Part shown: piece by piece, positions 1 to 7,084 of the stretch
Position numbering within the stretch: position 1 is the stretch's first letter
How the letters are laid out: each line of letters begins with the position of its first letter
NCBI RefSeq assembly: GCF_018622995.1
Contig: NZ_CP076022.1
Coordinates: 1,116,001 to 1,180,000, forward strand
Source of the DNA: Arthrobacter jiangjiafuii
Lineage (GTDB): Bacteria > Actinomycetota > Actinomycetes > Actinomycetales > Micrococcaceae
Length of the DNA: 64,000 bases
Reading direction: 5' to 3'
Notes under the pieces: generated by a model
The model's database searches: none
Told to the model about the DNA's origin: nothing
The model's input: only the letters and a program-made list of their open reading frames with translations
Made by a program: the position numbers and the translations under genes

Positions 1-372
1 GCGAGCCTCCAGCTGGAGCTATGGCCCGGGCCGCCGCTGTGGCTGCACGGCGACCTGCATCCGGCCAATCTGGTCGGCACTGCCGAAGGCGAACTGCAGG
101 CCGTGATCGACTTTGGCGACCTGACCGCCGGTGACCCGGCTACCGACCTCGCCGCCGCGTGGCTGGTGTTCGACCAGCACGGACGCACGGAGTTCCGGGA
201 GGCGCTGGGGAACCAGTACGACGCCGATCCGGATGTGTGGGGGAGAGCGCAGGGCTGGGCGGTTTACATGGCCTCGGCCCTGCTGGCCAACTCCGACGAT
301 CATCCGGGCATGTATCTGCTGGGATCCGAAACCCTGATGGAAATCCTGACCGAGGGCCCCGGCTGGCCCTAA
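1..372 (+). CDS. Phosphotransferase family protein (APH-like), 3' part
   Basis: The C-terminal 123 residues of an aminoglycoside/choline-kinase-like phosphotransferase; the 5' part lies before the window. The visible piece holds the catalytic-loop motif HGDLHPANL (visible residues 16-24, with the base Asp at 18 and the metal-binding Asn at 23) and the second metal motif IDFGD (36-40), in the order and spacing of the APH fold. Such proteins transfer a phosphate from ATP to a small hydroxylated substrate; the substrate cannot be told from this fragment, and a resistance role should not be assumed. Stop codon TAA at 370-372. Family call firm, substrate unknown. Confidence 0.85.
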   Translation, partial: ASLQLELWPGPPLWLHGDLHPANLVGTAEGELQAVIDFGDLTAGDPATDLAAAWLVFDQHGRTEFREALGNQYDADPDVWGRAQGWAVYMASALLANSDDHPGMYLLGSETLMEILTEGPGWP

Positions 373-434
373 CGGCTGCGCACGCCGACCCTGGGCACGC
401 ACCGACCACAGACCCTGCCCGAGGAGGCACACAG

Positions 435-1529
435 ATGGAATGCGACATCCTGATCATCGGCGGCGGCATCGCCGGGCTCTCCCTGGGCTCGGCCCTTGCC
501 GGCCGGGCCGCGGTGGTTGTGGTGGAGGCCGAGGCATCCCTGGGCTTCCACACTTCCTCCCGCTCCGCCCGCCAGCTCATCCCGAGTTACGGCCCGGCGG
601 TGGTGCAGGATCTGACCGTCCGCACGCTGGCGATGATCCGGGCCCTGGAAGTTGACCTGCCCGAACCCATCCTCACCCCGCGCAGCTTCCTGCTCGTGGG
701 CAGCGAGGAATCCGTGCGGGACCGCGCCAGCGGCCACATGCATCCCGTTACGGCCGGCGAGGTGCAGGGCCTGGCTCCGGAGCTTAAGCCCGGAGCCTTT
801 GCCGCCGCCGGCCTGGACACCACGTCCGTGGCCTGCAATACCGATGCCCTGATGAAGTACCACCGGCGGCGGGTCCTGGACCATGGCGGGCAGATCCTCA
901 CCGGTCATCCGGTCCGGAGCGCGGCGTTTGAAGCCGGGGACGACGGCGGCAGCTCCGGCCTTTGGATCACGGCGGCAGGGGAGAGGAGCATCCGCTCGCG
1001 CCTGGTCGTGGATGCCGCCGGCGCCTGGGCCGATCAGCTCGCCGCCGTGTACGGAGCCCGGCCGCGCGGGCTGCAGCCCTACCGGAGGACGGCCGCCGTC
1101 GTCGACGTCCAACACCCGCTGGAAGAGGGCGCGCCCATGGTGGCGGACGCGGACGAGTCCTTCTACTACCGCCCCGAAGGCAACCAGGTGCTGATCTCCC
1201 CGTCAGAGAGCGTGCCCAGCGATCCGATGGACGCCCAGCCGCACGCCGGGGACATTGACGCGCTGGTCCGGCTGATCAATTCCGTCACCACGCTGGGCAT
1301 CACGGCGGTGTCCCGGTCCTGGACGGGGCTGCGCACTGAAGCCGGTGACGGACTTCCGGTGGTGGGGTACGACGACGTCGTTCCCGGCTTCTTTTGGCTC
1401 GCCGGCCAGGGCGGTTACGGGTTCCAAACCTCGTCCGGAATTGCGGAACTTGCGGCATCCCAGCTCATGGGTGAAAACGTGAATACGGCGGCCGCAAAGG
1501 CGCTCAATCCGGCCCGGAAGACACTGTGA
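435..1529 (+). CDS. NAD(P)/FAD-dependent oxidoreductase (DAO family)
   Basis: Predicted 364-residue flavoprotein. The N-terminus reads DILIIGGGIAGLSLGSAL (residues 4-21), a classical GxGxxG FAD-binding Rossmann motif, followed by an acidic VVVEAE strand end. The C-terminal part has GLRTEAGDGLPVVGYDD and GFFWLAGQGGYGFQTS, typical of glycine oxidase/sarcosine oxidase/D-amino acid dehydrogenase-like enzymes (DAO fold), which oxidise secondary or primary amines. The ATG at 435 is chosen because GAGGAGG lies 8 nt upstream and it begins exactly at the nucleotide-binding strand; an open frame continues upstream but lacks family features and overlaps the previous gene. It starts 62 bp after the phosphotransferase, so the two may be co-transcribed. 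Substrate not predictable. Confidence 0.85.
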   Translation: MECDILIIGGGIAGLSLGSALAGRAAVVVVEAEASLGFHTSSRSARQLIPSYGPAVVQDLTVRTLAMIRALEVDLPEPILTPRSFLLVGSEESVRDRASGHMHPVTAGEVQGLAPELKPGAFAAAGLDTTSVACNTDALMKYHRRRVLDHGGQILTGHPVRSAAFEAGDDGGSSGLWITAAGERSIRSRLVVDAAGAWADQLAAVYGARPRGLQPYRRTAAVVDVQHPLEEGAPMVADADESFYYRPEGNQVLISPSESVPSDPMDAQPHAGDIDALVRLINSVTTLGITAVSRSWTGLRTEAGDGLPVVGYDDVVPGFFWLAGQGGYGFQTSSGIAELAASQLMGENVNTAAAKALNPARKTL

Positions 1530-1679
1530 CCAAAGTCTCATACCTCCTGCATAACGAATCGGTCCAACTCAGCGCTTATGGTCTTTTTTCCCGGCCGCGA
1601 TGCCTAAAGTTGAAGGACAAAGCCACGTAGGCTTTCTCTTCTTTTAGATCCACCTTTTTTGCCTGAAAGGTCTGTCCCA

Positions 1680-2663
1680 GTGCCAGATATTTTGCCGCCA
1701 CAGCTGGTTGGCGTGCAGCAGCGTCCCCTCTATGTAAAAGTCCGAACGACCGCCACCGTGGTGGCCAGTATTTGGATGGTCCTGGCAATCACGGGGTTCG
1801 GTTTCTTTTCCGGCGGGACAACTTCTCTGGCTCTTTCACTCGTGCTGCTCTACGGAACGGGTGTCGCGCTGATCGTGGTCATTTGCGCCGTGTACCGGCT
1901 CGTAAACCGGTCCGCAGTGAAGCGTGCCGAGGTGGCTCCGGAGGACACCAAGGCGATTGTCTTCGTGGACACCGCACGTTCGGCCACGGAAGAGCTGCTG
2001 GCGGCGCTTCGCCCGGCGGCTGCCACCGGACGGCCGCAGTACGCACCTGCCAGCCCGCGCACCGTACGGCCTGCCGTCTCATCGGAAACGGCAGCCGCAG
2101 TTGCGGCCTCCGCGCCGGCGGCAAAGCAACCCGCGGCCGGCCAGGCCAAGACCACTGCGAAAGCATCCCCGAAGTCTGCGCTCAGCAAGGCGGTGCCGAA
2201 CAAGTCGGGCAAGTCGGCAGCAGCCAAGGCAGCAAAGGCAGCCAAGGCAGCCAAGGCGGCCAAGGCGGCGCCGGGCAAGTCCGCGCCCGCCAAGTCCGTC
2301 AAGGGAGCACCTGCCAAAGCGGTAGCTGCCAAGTCCGCGCCCGCCAAGGGGGCCAAGAGCCCGGCGAAGATCCCTCCGGCCAAGACCAGCCAGGCCAAGG
2401 GCCGCCCCGGAAACAACAACGGCGCCAAGTCCGCGCCCGCCAAGCGCACCGGCAGCTCCGCCGAACGGAGCCCGGGCAAGAAGCAGCCCAGCGCTGCGAA
2501 GGACTCCGGTCCCGGATCCGGCGGGCCGGCGGTCAGCGCACAGCACACCGTGCGCAGCCTCTCCGCCAAGAACGCCCGCCCCGTATTGGTGCTGGCATCG
2601 AGCAACTCCGTCCCGCAGCCTTCCCGGCAGCACATCCCGGAGAGCAGCAAGCGCGCTTCCTAG
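1680..2663 (+). CDS. Membrane protein with histone-H1-like Lys/Ala/Pro tail
   Basis: Predicted 327 residues. Two hydrophobic helices at about 25-44 and 49-72 are followed by Arg/Lys-rich sequence (VYRLVNRSAVKR), so both termini should face the cytoplasm. From about residue 155 the chain is low-complexity and strongly basic: a run of AAK triplets, then repeated KSAPAKS/KGAPAK units like the C-terminal tail of histone H1 or of actinobacterial HupB-type proteins. The DNA carries in-frame direct repeats of AAGTCCGCGCCCGCCAAG. Start GTG 1680 is chosen over TTG 1659 because GAAAGG lies 9 nt upstream. Function unknown; a cytoplasmic basic tail could bind DNA, RNA or acidic polymers at the membrane (inference). 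Confidence 0.7.
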   Translation: MPDILPPQLVGVQQRPLYVKVRTTATVVASIWMVLAITGFGFFSGGTTSLALSLVLLYGTGVALIVVICAVYRLVNRSAVKRAEVAPEDTKAIVFVDTARSATEELLAALRPAAATGRPQYAPASPRTVRPAVSSETAAAVAASAPAAKQPAAGQAKTTAKASPKSALSKAVPNKSGKSAAAKAAKAAKAAKAAKAAPGKSAPAKSVKGAPAKAVAAKSAPAKGAKSPAKIPPAKTSQAKGRPGNNNGAKSAPAKRTGSSAERSPGKKQPSAAKDSGPGSGGPAVSAQHTVRSLSAKNARPVLVLASSNSVPQPSRQHIPESSKRAS

Positions 2664-3099
2664 TCCGGGAGCCGAACGTTCAGGCAGTTGCCAGCTTACC
2701 TACAGTTCCCGCCCAGCCAGGGGGATTATCGTAGTTAATACCTCATAAGGGTGCGAGTGATGAATGGATAGCGTAGTGACCTATCCAGACGCCGGCAGAC
2801 TAGGGTTGTTCCCCCAACCAGCCCATAGTCTGCCGGCGTTTCTCTTTGTCCAAAACGCCTCCGGCGCCCCTCATCTTCAGGGCACCCTCATCCGTACCGT
2901 ACCGGCGCTGTTACTTCATGGACAGGCCCCGCAGGGGACACACCGTTCTTTCGTGGGACGGATGTGCCGCCGCCACCCATGCGGATTTTGCAGTCTAATC
3001 CCGAGATACTCGTTGACGGCCCAGCTAGACTGACCCGAAATTCACCGTCCCGGTTCCTCATTCGCTGGCAGCAACCGCGGGCAGGGGAGAGGGTCCGGA
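2664..3099. other. Gene-free interval with possible promoter at 3013-3042
   Basis: No convincing coding sequence in this 436-bp gap. Besides the stem-loop at 2789-2848 it holds a sigma70-like pair, TTGACG (3013-3018) and GAAATT (3037-3042) with an 18-nt spacer, about 60 bp before the next gene. The promoter reading is tentative. Confidence 0.4.
2789..2848 (+). terminator. Stem-loop terminator, 14-bp perfect stem
   Basis: Arms at 2789-2802 and 2826-2839 are perfectly complementary (ACGCCGGCAGACTA). The loop contains a second small stem (GGTTG 2804-2808 with CAACC 2815-2819), and TTCTCTTT follows. It lies 125 bp after the H1-like gene and about 260 bp before the next gene, so it may end that transcript or a short independent RNA. 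Confidence 0.7.
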
Positions 3100-3681
3100 A
3101 TGCTGAGCATCCATATAGAGGGGGCAGTTCGTGGCATGAGGGAATGGATCTGGCGCCACAGGGCCGTAGTGTTTCCGCTGGCCGCCCTGCTGGCAACTGC
3201 AGCAGTACTGCTGATTCTCCGCGCCAACGGAACCCCCTGGCAGATGGCCGTCTTCTTCACGCTGTTCAATTCTCTGTGGTGGTTCGGGCTGCTCTACCTG
3301 TACCTAAGGCGGGACCAAACACGCAAGAGCGCGCTGGAAAAGCAGGGCACCCTCGTCTACCTCCGTTACCCCGGTTCACAGCCGGGATCACTGCAGGACC
3401 GGTGGGCCGGAGGGATCGCCGCCAGCCGCCCCGGAAAGATCTTGTTCCAAGAGGTCATGTCCGGCACCGATGTCACGTTGGGATCGCCCACAGAGATAGA
3501 CGTCCTCGACCGTGCCGGACCTCCCCGGCCCGTCACCGGTGACGTGGCGCATCAGCTGCCACCGGGGCTGAAAGTGCTGACATTTGCGATGGTGCACGGA
3601 ACCGTGGAGATCGCCGCAGAACCTTTGGCCCTGGCCACGCTGGAACAACATGTGCTCCAAAGCGGCCCGATGGCGTCCTAG
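3100..3681 (+). CDS. Hypothetical membrane protein
   Basis: 193 residues of unknown function. Two predicted transmembrane helices (about 22-40 and 47-68) separated by a short loop are followed by LYLRRDQTRK, so the 120-residue C-terminal domain is probably cytoplasmic. That domain has alternating hydrophobic and polar stretches suggestive of a small beta-rich fold but no motif I recognise. Start ATG 3100 has GGGGAGAGGG 6 nt upstream; ATG 3136 (beginning MREWIWRH) is a possible alternative with GAGGGGG further away. Single gene, convergent with the acylphosphatase gene downstream. Confidence 0.6.
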   Translation: MLSIHIEGAVRGMREWIWRHRAVVFPLAALLATAAVLLILRANGTPWQMAVFFTLFNSLWWFGLLYLYLRRDQTRKSALEKQGTLVYLRYPGSQPGSLQDRWAGGIAASRPGKILFQEVMSGTDVTLGSPTEIDVLDRAGPPRPVTGDVAHQLPPGLKVLTFAMVHGTVEIAAEPLALATLEQHVLQSGPMAS

Positions 3682-3710
3682 CGGGCAGGTATTTACCCGT
3701 GCATGGCCTG

Positions 3711-4028
3711 CTAGTCCGTCCGGAAATCCGGAAACTCACCGGTGGCCGCGGACAGCGACTCCTCCACGCCGGTGACGGTTCCCGGTGCGGCCGGAGACCG
3801 GAGCCACTGCAACAGTCCGGCAATCTCCGCGGGTCCGCCTTCAGCCACCACGTGCACGGACCCGTCGCTGCTGTTCGAAACGACGCCGGTGAGTCCGAGC
3901 CGGTTGGCCTGTTGCAGGGTTCGGTAACGGAAGCCGACGGCCTGCACCTCGCCGGTGATGCGGGCGGTCAGGCGCCGGCCCGGCAGGGGAGGGTGAGCGG
4001 CTGGACCAGCTGAATCCGAAGGCGTCAT
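3711..4028 (-). CDS. acyP: Acylphosphatase
   Basis: 105 residues. Hydrolyses the carboxyl-phosphate bond of acyl phosphates such as acetyl phosphate and 1,3-bisphosphoglycerate (EC 3.6.1.7). The family signature is clear: GEVQAVGFRYRT (26-37) gives the phosphate-binding loop with catalytic Arg34, and GVVSNSSDGSVHV gives catalytic Asn52; the 18-residue Arg-Asn spacing matches the family. The start codon is only 4 bp after the hutH stop on the same strand, so it is probably co-transcribed with hutH, though no role in histidine catabolism is known to me. The first 18 residues are an Ala/Pro-rich extension. Confidence 0.9.
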   Translation of the reverse strand: MTPSDSAGPAAHPPLPGRRLTARITGEVQAVGFRYRTLQQANRLGLTGVVSNSSDGSVHVVAEGGPAEIAGLLQWLRSPAAPGTVTGVEESLSAATGEFPDFRTD

Positions 4029-4032
4029 GGGC

Positions 4033-5607
4033 CTAGACTAGCGGCCGGTCCAGCGCCGAGTCAGCCGCAGCCAGCAGGGAACCGTCAGCAACCAGCAGAC
4101 GCGCGGATTCAATCTCGGGGGCCAGATAGCGGTCCGGACCCGGGCCGTCGACGGCGGCGCGCATCGCCGTCCGCACCGCTGTGACAGCCGGGGCGCTGCG
4201 GGAGGTGACGACGCCGCCGTCGCGCATGTCCAGCGCACGGGCCGAGGTCAGCAGCTCGATCGCCAGCACGCGCGTCAGCCCGTCGATCGCGCGGCGCAGC
4301 TTCAGGCCTGCCGCCCAACCCATCGAGACGTGGTCCTCCTGCATGGCCGAGGACGGAATGGAATCGACCGACGCCGGCACGGCCAGCCGCTTGAGCTCGG
4401 AGACGATGCCGGCCTGGGTGTACTGGGCAATCATGTGCCCGGAGTCCACGCCCGGATCAAACGCCAGGAAGGCGTTGAGGCCGTGGCTGCGGTTGCGGTC
4501 CAGGAAGCGGTCCGTGCGCCGTTCGCTCATGGAGGCGACGTCGGCGACGGCGATGGCCAGGAAATCCAGCACGTAGCCGACCGGAGCGCCGTGGAAGTTG
4601 CCGTTGGACTCCAGCCGGCCGTCCAGGGTCACCACGGGATTGTCGATCGCCGAGGCCCGCTCACACTCCGCGACCATCTCGGCATGGGCGAGCGTGGACC
4701 GGGCAGCGCCGTGCACCTGCGGGGCGCAACGCAGCGAATATGCATCCTGTACCCGGGTGAAACCGCCGGTTTTCTGTTCTTCAATCAGGGAAGAACCGGC
4801 CAGGACCGCGCGGATGTTCGCCGCCGACTCACCCTGTCCGGGCTGCGGCCGAAGGGCCTGCAGATCGGCAGCGAAGACCGCGTCGGAACCCAGCAGCCCT
4901 TCCACGCTCATGGCGGCCGCAACGTCGGCGGTGGAGAGCAAAAGGTGCAGGTCGGCGATGGCCAGGGTCAGCATGCCCAGCATCCCGTCCGTGCCATTGA
5001 TCAGGGCCAGGCCTTCCTTCTCCTGCAGCTCCACCGGCTCCAGCCCCGCAGCAGACAGGGCCTCGCCCGCCGGCACCTTGGCGCCGTCGGCCGTACGCAC
5101 CTCGCCCTCGCCCATCAAAGCCAGCGCGCAGTGCGAAAGGGGTGCCAGATCGCCGGAGCAGCCCAGCGAACCGTACTCGCCAACCACGGGGGTGATGCCG
5201 GCGTTCAGCAGCCCGGCATAGGCCTGGGCGACGACGGGACGGACGCCGGTACGGCCGGTGGCGAGCGTGGAAAGCCGGTTCAGCATCAGGGCGCGGATCA
5301 CTTCACGGTCCACCTCGGCGCCCGATGACGCCGCGTGGCTGCGGATCAGCGAGCGCTGCAGCTGCCGGCGCTGCTGGGGAACGATCTGTTTGGTGGCCAG
5401 CGCGCCGAAGCCGGTGGAGACACCGTAGTGGGGCTTCTCGTCCGCGGCGAGTTCCTCGATGACGGCGCGGGAGGACAGCATGGCGGTGATCGAGGCGGGG
5501 GACAGCAGGACGGCCGCCCCGTGCCGTGCGACGGCGACAATGTCCCCTGCGGCCAGCGGGCCGGTCCCCAGTTCCACGGATGTGCCGGTGTTCAGTAGCG
5601 TTTTCAT
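4033..5607 (-). CDS. hutH: Histidine ammonia-lyase
   Basis: 524 residues, the usual length. Converts L-histidine to trans-urocanate and ammonia, the first step of histidine utilisation, in the cytoplasm. The MIO prosthetic group forms from a conserved tripeptide; here the site reads GSLGCSGDLAPLSH with Cys150-Ser151-Gly152 in place of the textbook Ala-Ser-Gly. Other hallmarks are GVSTGFGAL (62-70), LINGTDGMLG and the SIPSSAMQEDHVSMG segment. Start ATG 5607 is chosen because the family N-terminus begins there; the frame is open further upstream but without homology-like sequence. Divergent from an iclR-type gene across 137 bp containing palindromes, which points to local control. Confidence 0.95.
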   Translation of the reverse strand: MKTLLNTGTSVELGTGPLAAGDIVAVARHGAAVLLSPASITAMLSSRAVIEELAADEKPHYGVSTGFGALATKQIVPQQRRQLQRSLIRSHAASSGAEVDREVIRALMLNRLSTLATGRTGVRPVVAQAYAGLLNAGITPVVGEYGSLGCSGDLAPLSHCALALMGEGEVRTADGAKVPAGEALSAAGLEPVELQEKEGLALINGTDGMLGMLTLAIADLHLLLSTADVAAAMSVEGLLGSDAVFAADLQALRPQPGQGESAANIRAVLAGSSLIEEQKTGGFTRVQDAYSLRCAPQVHGAARSTLAHAEMVAECERASAIDNPVVTLDGRLESNGNFHGAPVGYVLDFLAIAVADVASMSERRTDRFLDRNRSHGLNAFLAFDPGVDSGHMIAQYTQAGIVSELKRLAVPASVDSIPSSAMQEDHVSMGWAAGLKLRRAIDGLTRVLAIELLTSARALDMRDGGVVTSRSAPAVTAVRTAMRAAVDGPGPDRYLAPEIESARLLVADGSLLAAADSALDRPLV

Positions 5608-5622
5608 CTCTCCCCATCGTTG

Positions 5623-5724
5623 CGGAGATCTGTCTCCGAAGTATCTGGCGTTGCACTCTCTATCAGAGCACCTGTTGCCTGCCGGGCCTACGAGGCCGGA
5701 TGATTCCGTTTCTGGGATCCCAGA
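5623..5724. promoter_or_regulatory. Divergent hutH/iclR operator region with palindromes
   Basis: Three inverted repeats lie in the 137-bp gap: CGGAGA-TCTG-TCTCCG at 5623-5638, GGCCT-ACG-AGGCC at 5685-5697, and a perfect 14-mer TCTGGGATCCCAGA at 5711-5724. The last ends 8 nt before the iclR -10 element TAGACT (5733-5738). It shares the form TCTG-N6-CAGA with a site in front of hutU (7019-7032), so it is the best candidate for the IclR operator. Confidence 0.55.
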
Positions 5725-5744
5725 CACTGCCCTAGACTCTGGGC

Positions 5745-6563
5745 ATGCCAGCCTCCTATTCGCGGGTGCAGGTCCCCGCCGCCGCGCAGGTCCTGTCCAT
5801 CCTGCGCTATCTCGGCACGCAGGCCGGACCGGTAGGTGCCACCGCCGTCGCCCGGGACCTGATGCTCCCGAGGTCCACCACCTATCACCTGCTGGCTGCC
5901 CTGGTCGCCGACGGCTTTGCCGTGCATCTGCCGGAGGAACGCAAATACGCGCTGGGGGCAACGGCCCACGAGCTGGGCACCGGGTACGCCCGGCAGGCGC
6001 CGCTGCAGCGGATCGGCCGGTTTCCCCTGCGCAAGCTCGTGGCCCGGACCCGGCTGACCGGGCATCTGGCCGTGCTGCAGGGAACCGACGTCATCTATGT
6101 AATCGAGGAACGCGCCCCTAATCAGCTGCCCCTGGTGACCGACGCCGGGATCCGGCTTCCGGCGCACCGCACCGCCAGCGGGCGGGCCATGCTGGCGCAA
6201 ATGACCGACGCTCAGTTGCGCGCGCTCTACCCGGAGCCCGAGACCGTGCGCTCCGTCCGCGCAGGCGGCCAGGCGTTGACCGCGCTGCTCCACCAGATCC
6301 GGGACCGCGGCTATGCCTGGGAGGAAAACGAGGTCACCGAGGGTTTCTCCTCCATTGCCGTACCGGTGCTGGACCGCACGGGACACGCCGTCGCCAGCGT
6401 CACGCTGACCGCGCCGAACGCTTCACCTGTTGATTCGGGGGGACTGCGGGGGATCGACGATCTGGCGGCGCAGTGGCTGCCAGACGTGTCCAAGTGTGCG
6501 GCGGAAATCTCCCGCCGGCTCGGGGGCCAGTCCGGGACGTGGCAGGGAGCGCAGCAGGGCTAG
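5745..6563 (+). CDS. IclR family transcriptional regulator (probable hut regulator)
   Basis: 272 residues. An N-terminal winged helix-turn-helix at about 10-65 (AAQVLSILRYLGTQAGPVGATAVARDL, then LPRSTTYHLLAALVADGFA) is followed by an IclR effector domain from about 80 to 255 (GIRLPAHRTASGRAMLA and the GFSSIAVPVLDRTGHAVASV strand pair). IclR proteins are dimeric and respond to small metabolites; in a hut locus urocanate or a later intermediate is the likely ligand (inference). It lies between divergent hutH and the hutU operon. A TAGACT -10 lies 6 nt before ATG 5745, so its mRNA is probably leaderless. The palindrome at 5711-5724 upstream would allow autoregulation. Confidence 0.9.
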   Translation: MPASYSRVQVPAAAQVLSILRYLGTQAGPVGATAVARDLMLPRSTTYHLLAALVADGFAVHLPEERKYALGATAHELGTGYARQAPLQRIGRFPLRKLVARTRLTGHLAVLQGTDVIYVIEERAPNQLPLVTDAGIRLPAHRTASGRAMLAQMTDAQLRALYPEPETVRSVRAGGQALTALLHQIRDRGYAWEENEVTEGFSSIAVPVLDRTGHAVASVTLTAPNASPVDSGGLRGIDDLAAQWLPDVSKCAAEISRRLGGQSGTWQGAQQG

Positions 6564-6610
6564 GACGGACGGTCCCCGTTCCACTCAAAGGGCTGTGCAA
6601 TTATCGATCC

Positions 6611-6964
6611 ATGTCCGAAACCGCAGATCAGCCAGTTGCAGTCCGCGCGAGGGCCCATATTGGAACCTCCAAGTGGCTGCACCGCCCGGTGCGCCTGGTT
6701 TGCTACGACGCACGCTGGGCGGATGGGCACGTGAAATTCGACGTGGACATCTACAAAGAGGGTCTCCGGGGACGGCACACAACGGATAAGGATGACATCT
6801 TCCAGAGCATGCACGCCACCTGCCCTGAGGTCGGAACCGGCCAGTGGGTGCACATATCGTATGGCGTGATCGATGAATCCTCCGGGCCTGAACCGGTCCC
6901 GCCGAAAAACCATGGGGGCAGGCCGCTGAAGTATCGGCCACCACAGAATCCGTCAGGGATGTAG
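6611..6964 (+). CDS. Small hypothetical protein
   Basis: Possible 117-residue protein of no family I recognise, with Trp/His-rich stretches (SKWLHRPVRLVCYDARWADG) and a Pro/Lys-rich C-terminus. Evidence for coding is moderate: the frame is open on the strand of its neighbours, but G/C at third positions is weaker than in hut genes and no good ribosome-binding site precedes ATG 6611. Reading frames on the opposite strand over the same interval look less plausible. It sits between iclR and the hutU promoter, with no obvious functional link. Confidence 0.45.
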   Translation: MSETADQPVAVRARAHIGTSKWLHRPVRLVCYDARWADGHVKFDVDIYKEGLRGRHTTDKDDIFQSMHATCPEVGTGQWVHISYGVIDESSGPEPVPPKNHGGRPLKYRPPQNPSGM

Positions 6965-7018
6965 CGGATCTTCCACCGGCGCATCGCCTGGGCAACACCG
7001 CGGCTCTGGGCGCATCCG

Positions 7019-7032
7019 TCTGAAATACCAGA
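7019..7032. promoter_or_regulatory. Putative IclR operator in front of hutU
   Basis: TCTG-AAATAC-CAGA, extended by one further pair to GTCTG/CAGAC (7018-7033), matches the TCTG-N6-CAGA shape of the perfect palindrome in the hutH/iclR gap. It lies 52 bp before the hutU start. A related CTGGATCCAG palindrome follows at 7047-7056. Confidence 0.5.
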
Positions 7033-7084
7033 CAACACACCTGGCCCTGGATCCAGATGGGCAGGGCGCAGTTACGGTCGAAAG

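Noticed and set aside
1-372. Aminoglycoside resistance gene
   Set aside because: Only the general APH-fold motifs are visible; the family has many metabolic kinases and there is no resistance context.
4033-5607. hutH as an inactive paralogue because of the Cys at the MIO site
   Set aside because: All other signature regions are intact, the gene lies with its regulator and pathway genes, and a Cys at this position is compatible with cofactor formation.
6560-7040. Minus-strand ORFs between iclR and hutU
   Set aside because: They overlap a somewhat better + strand candidate and the hutU operator region and show no family features.
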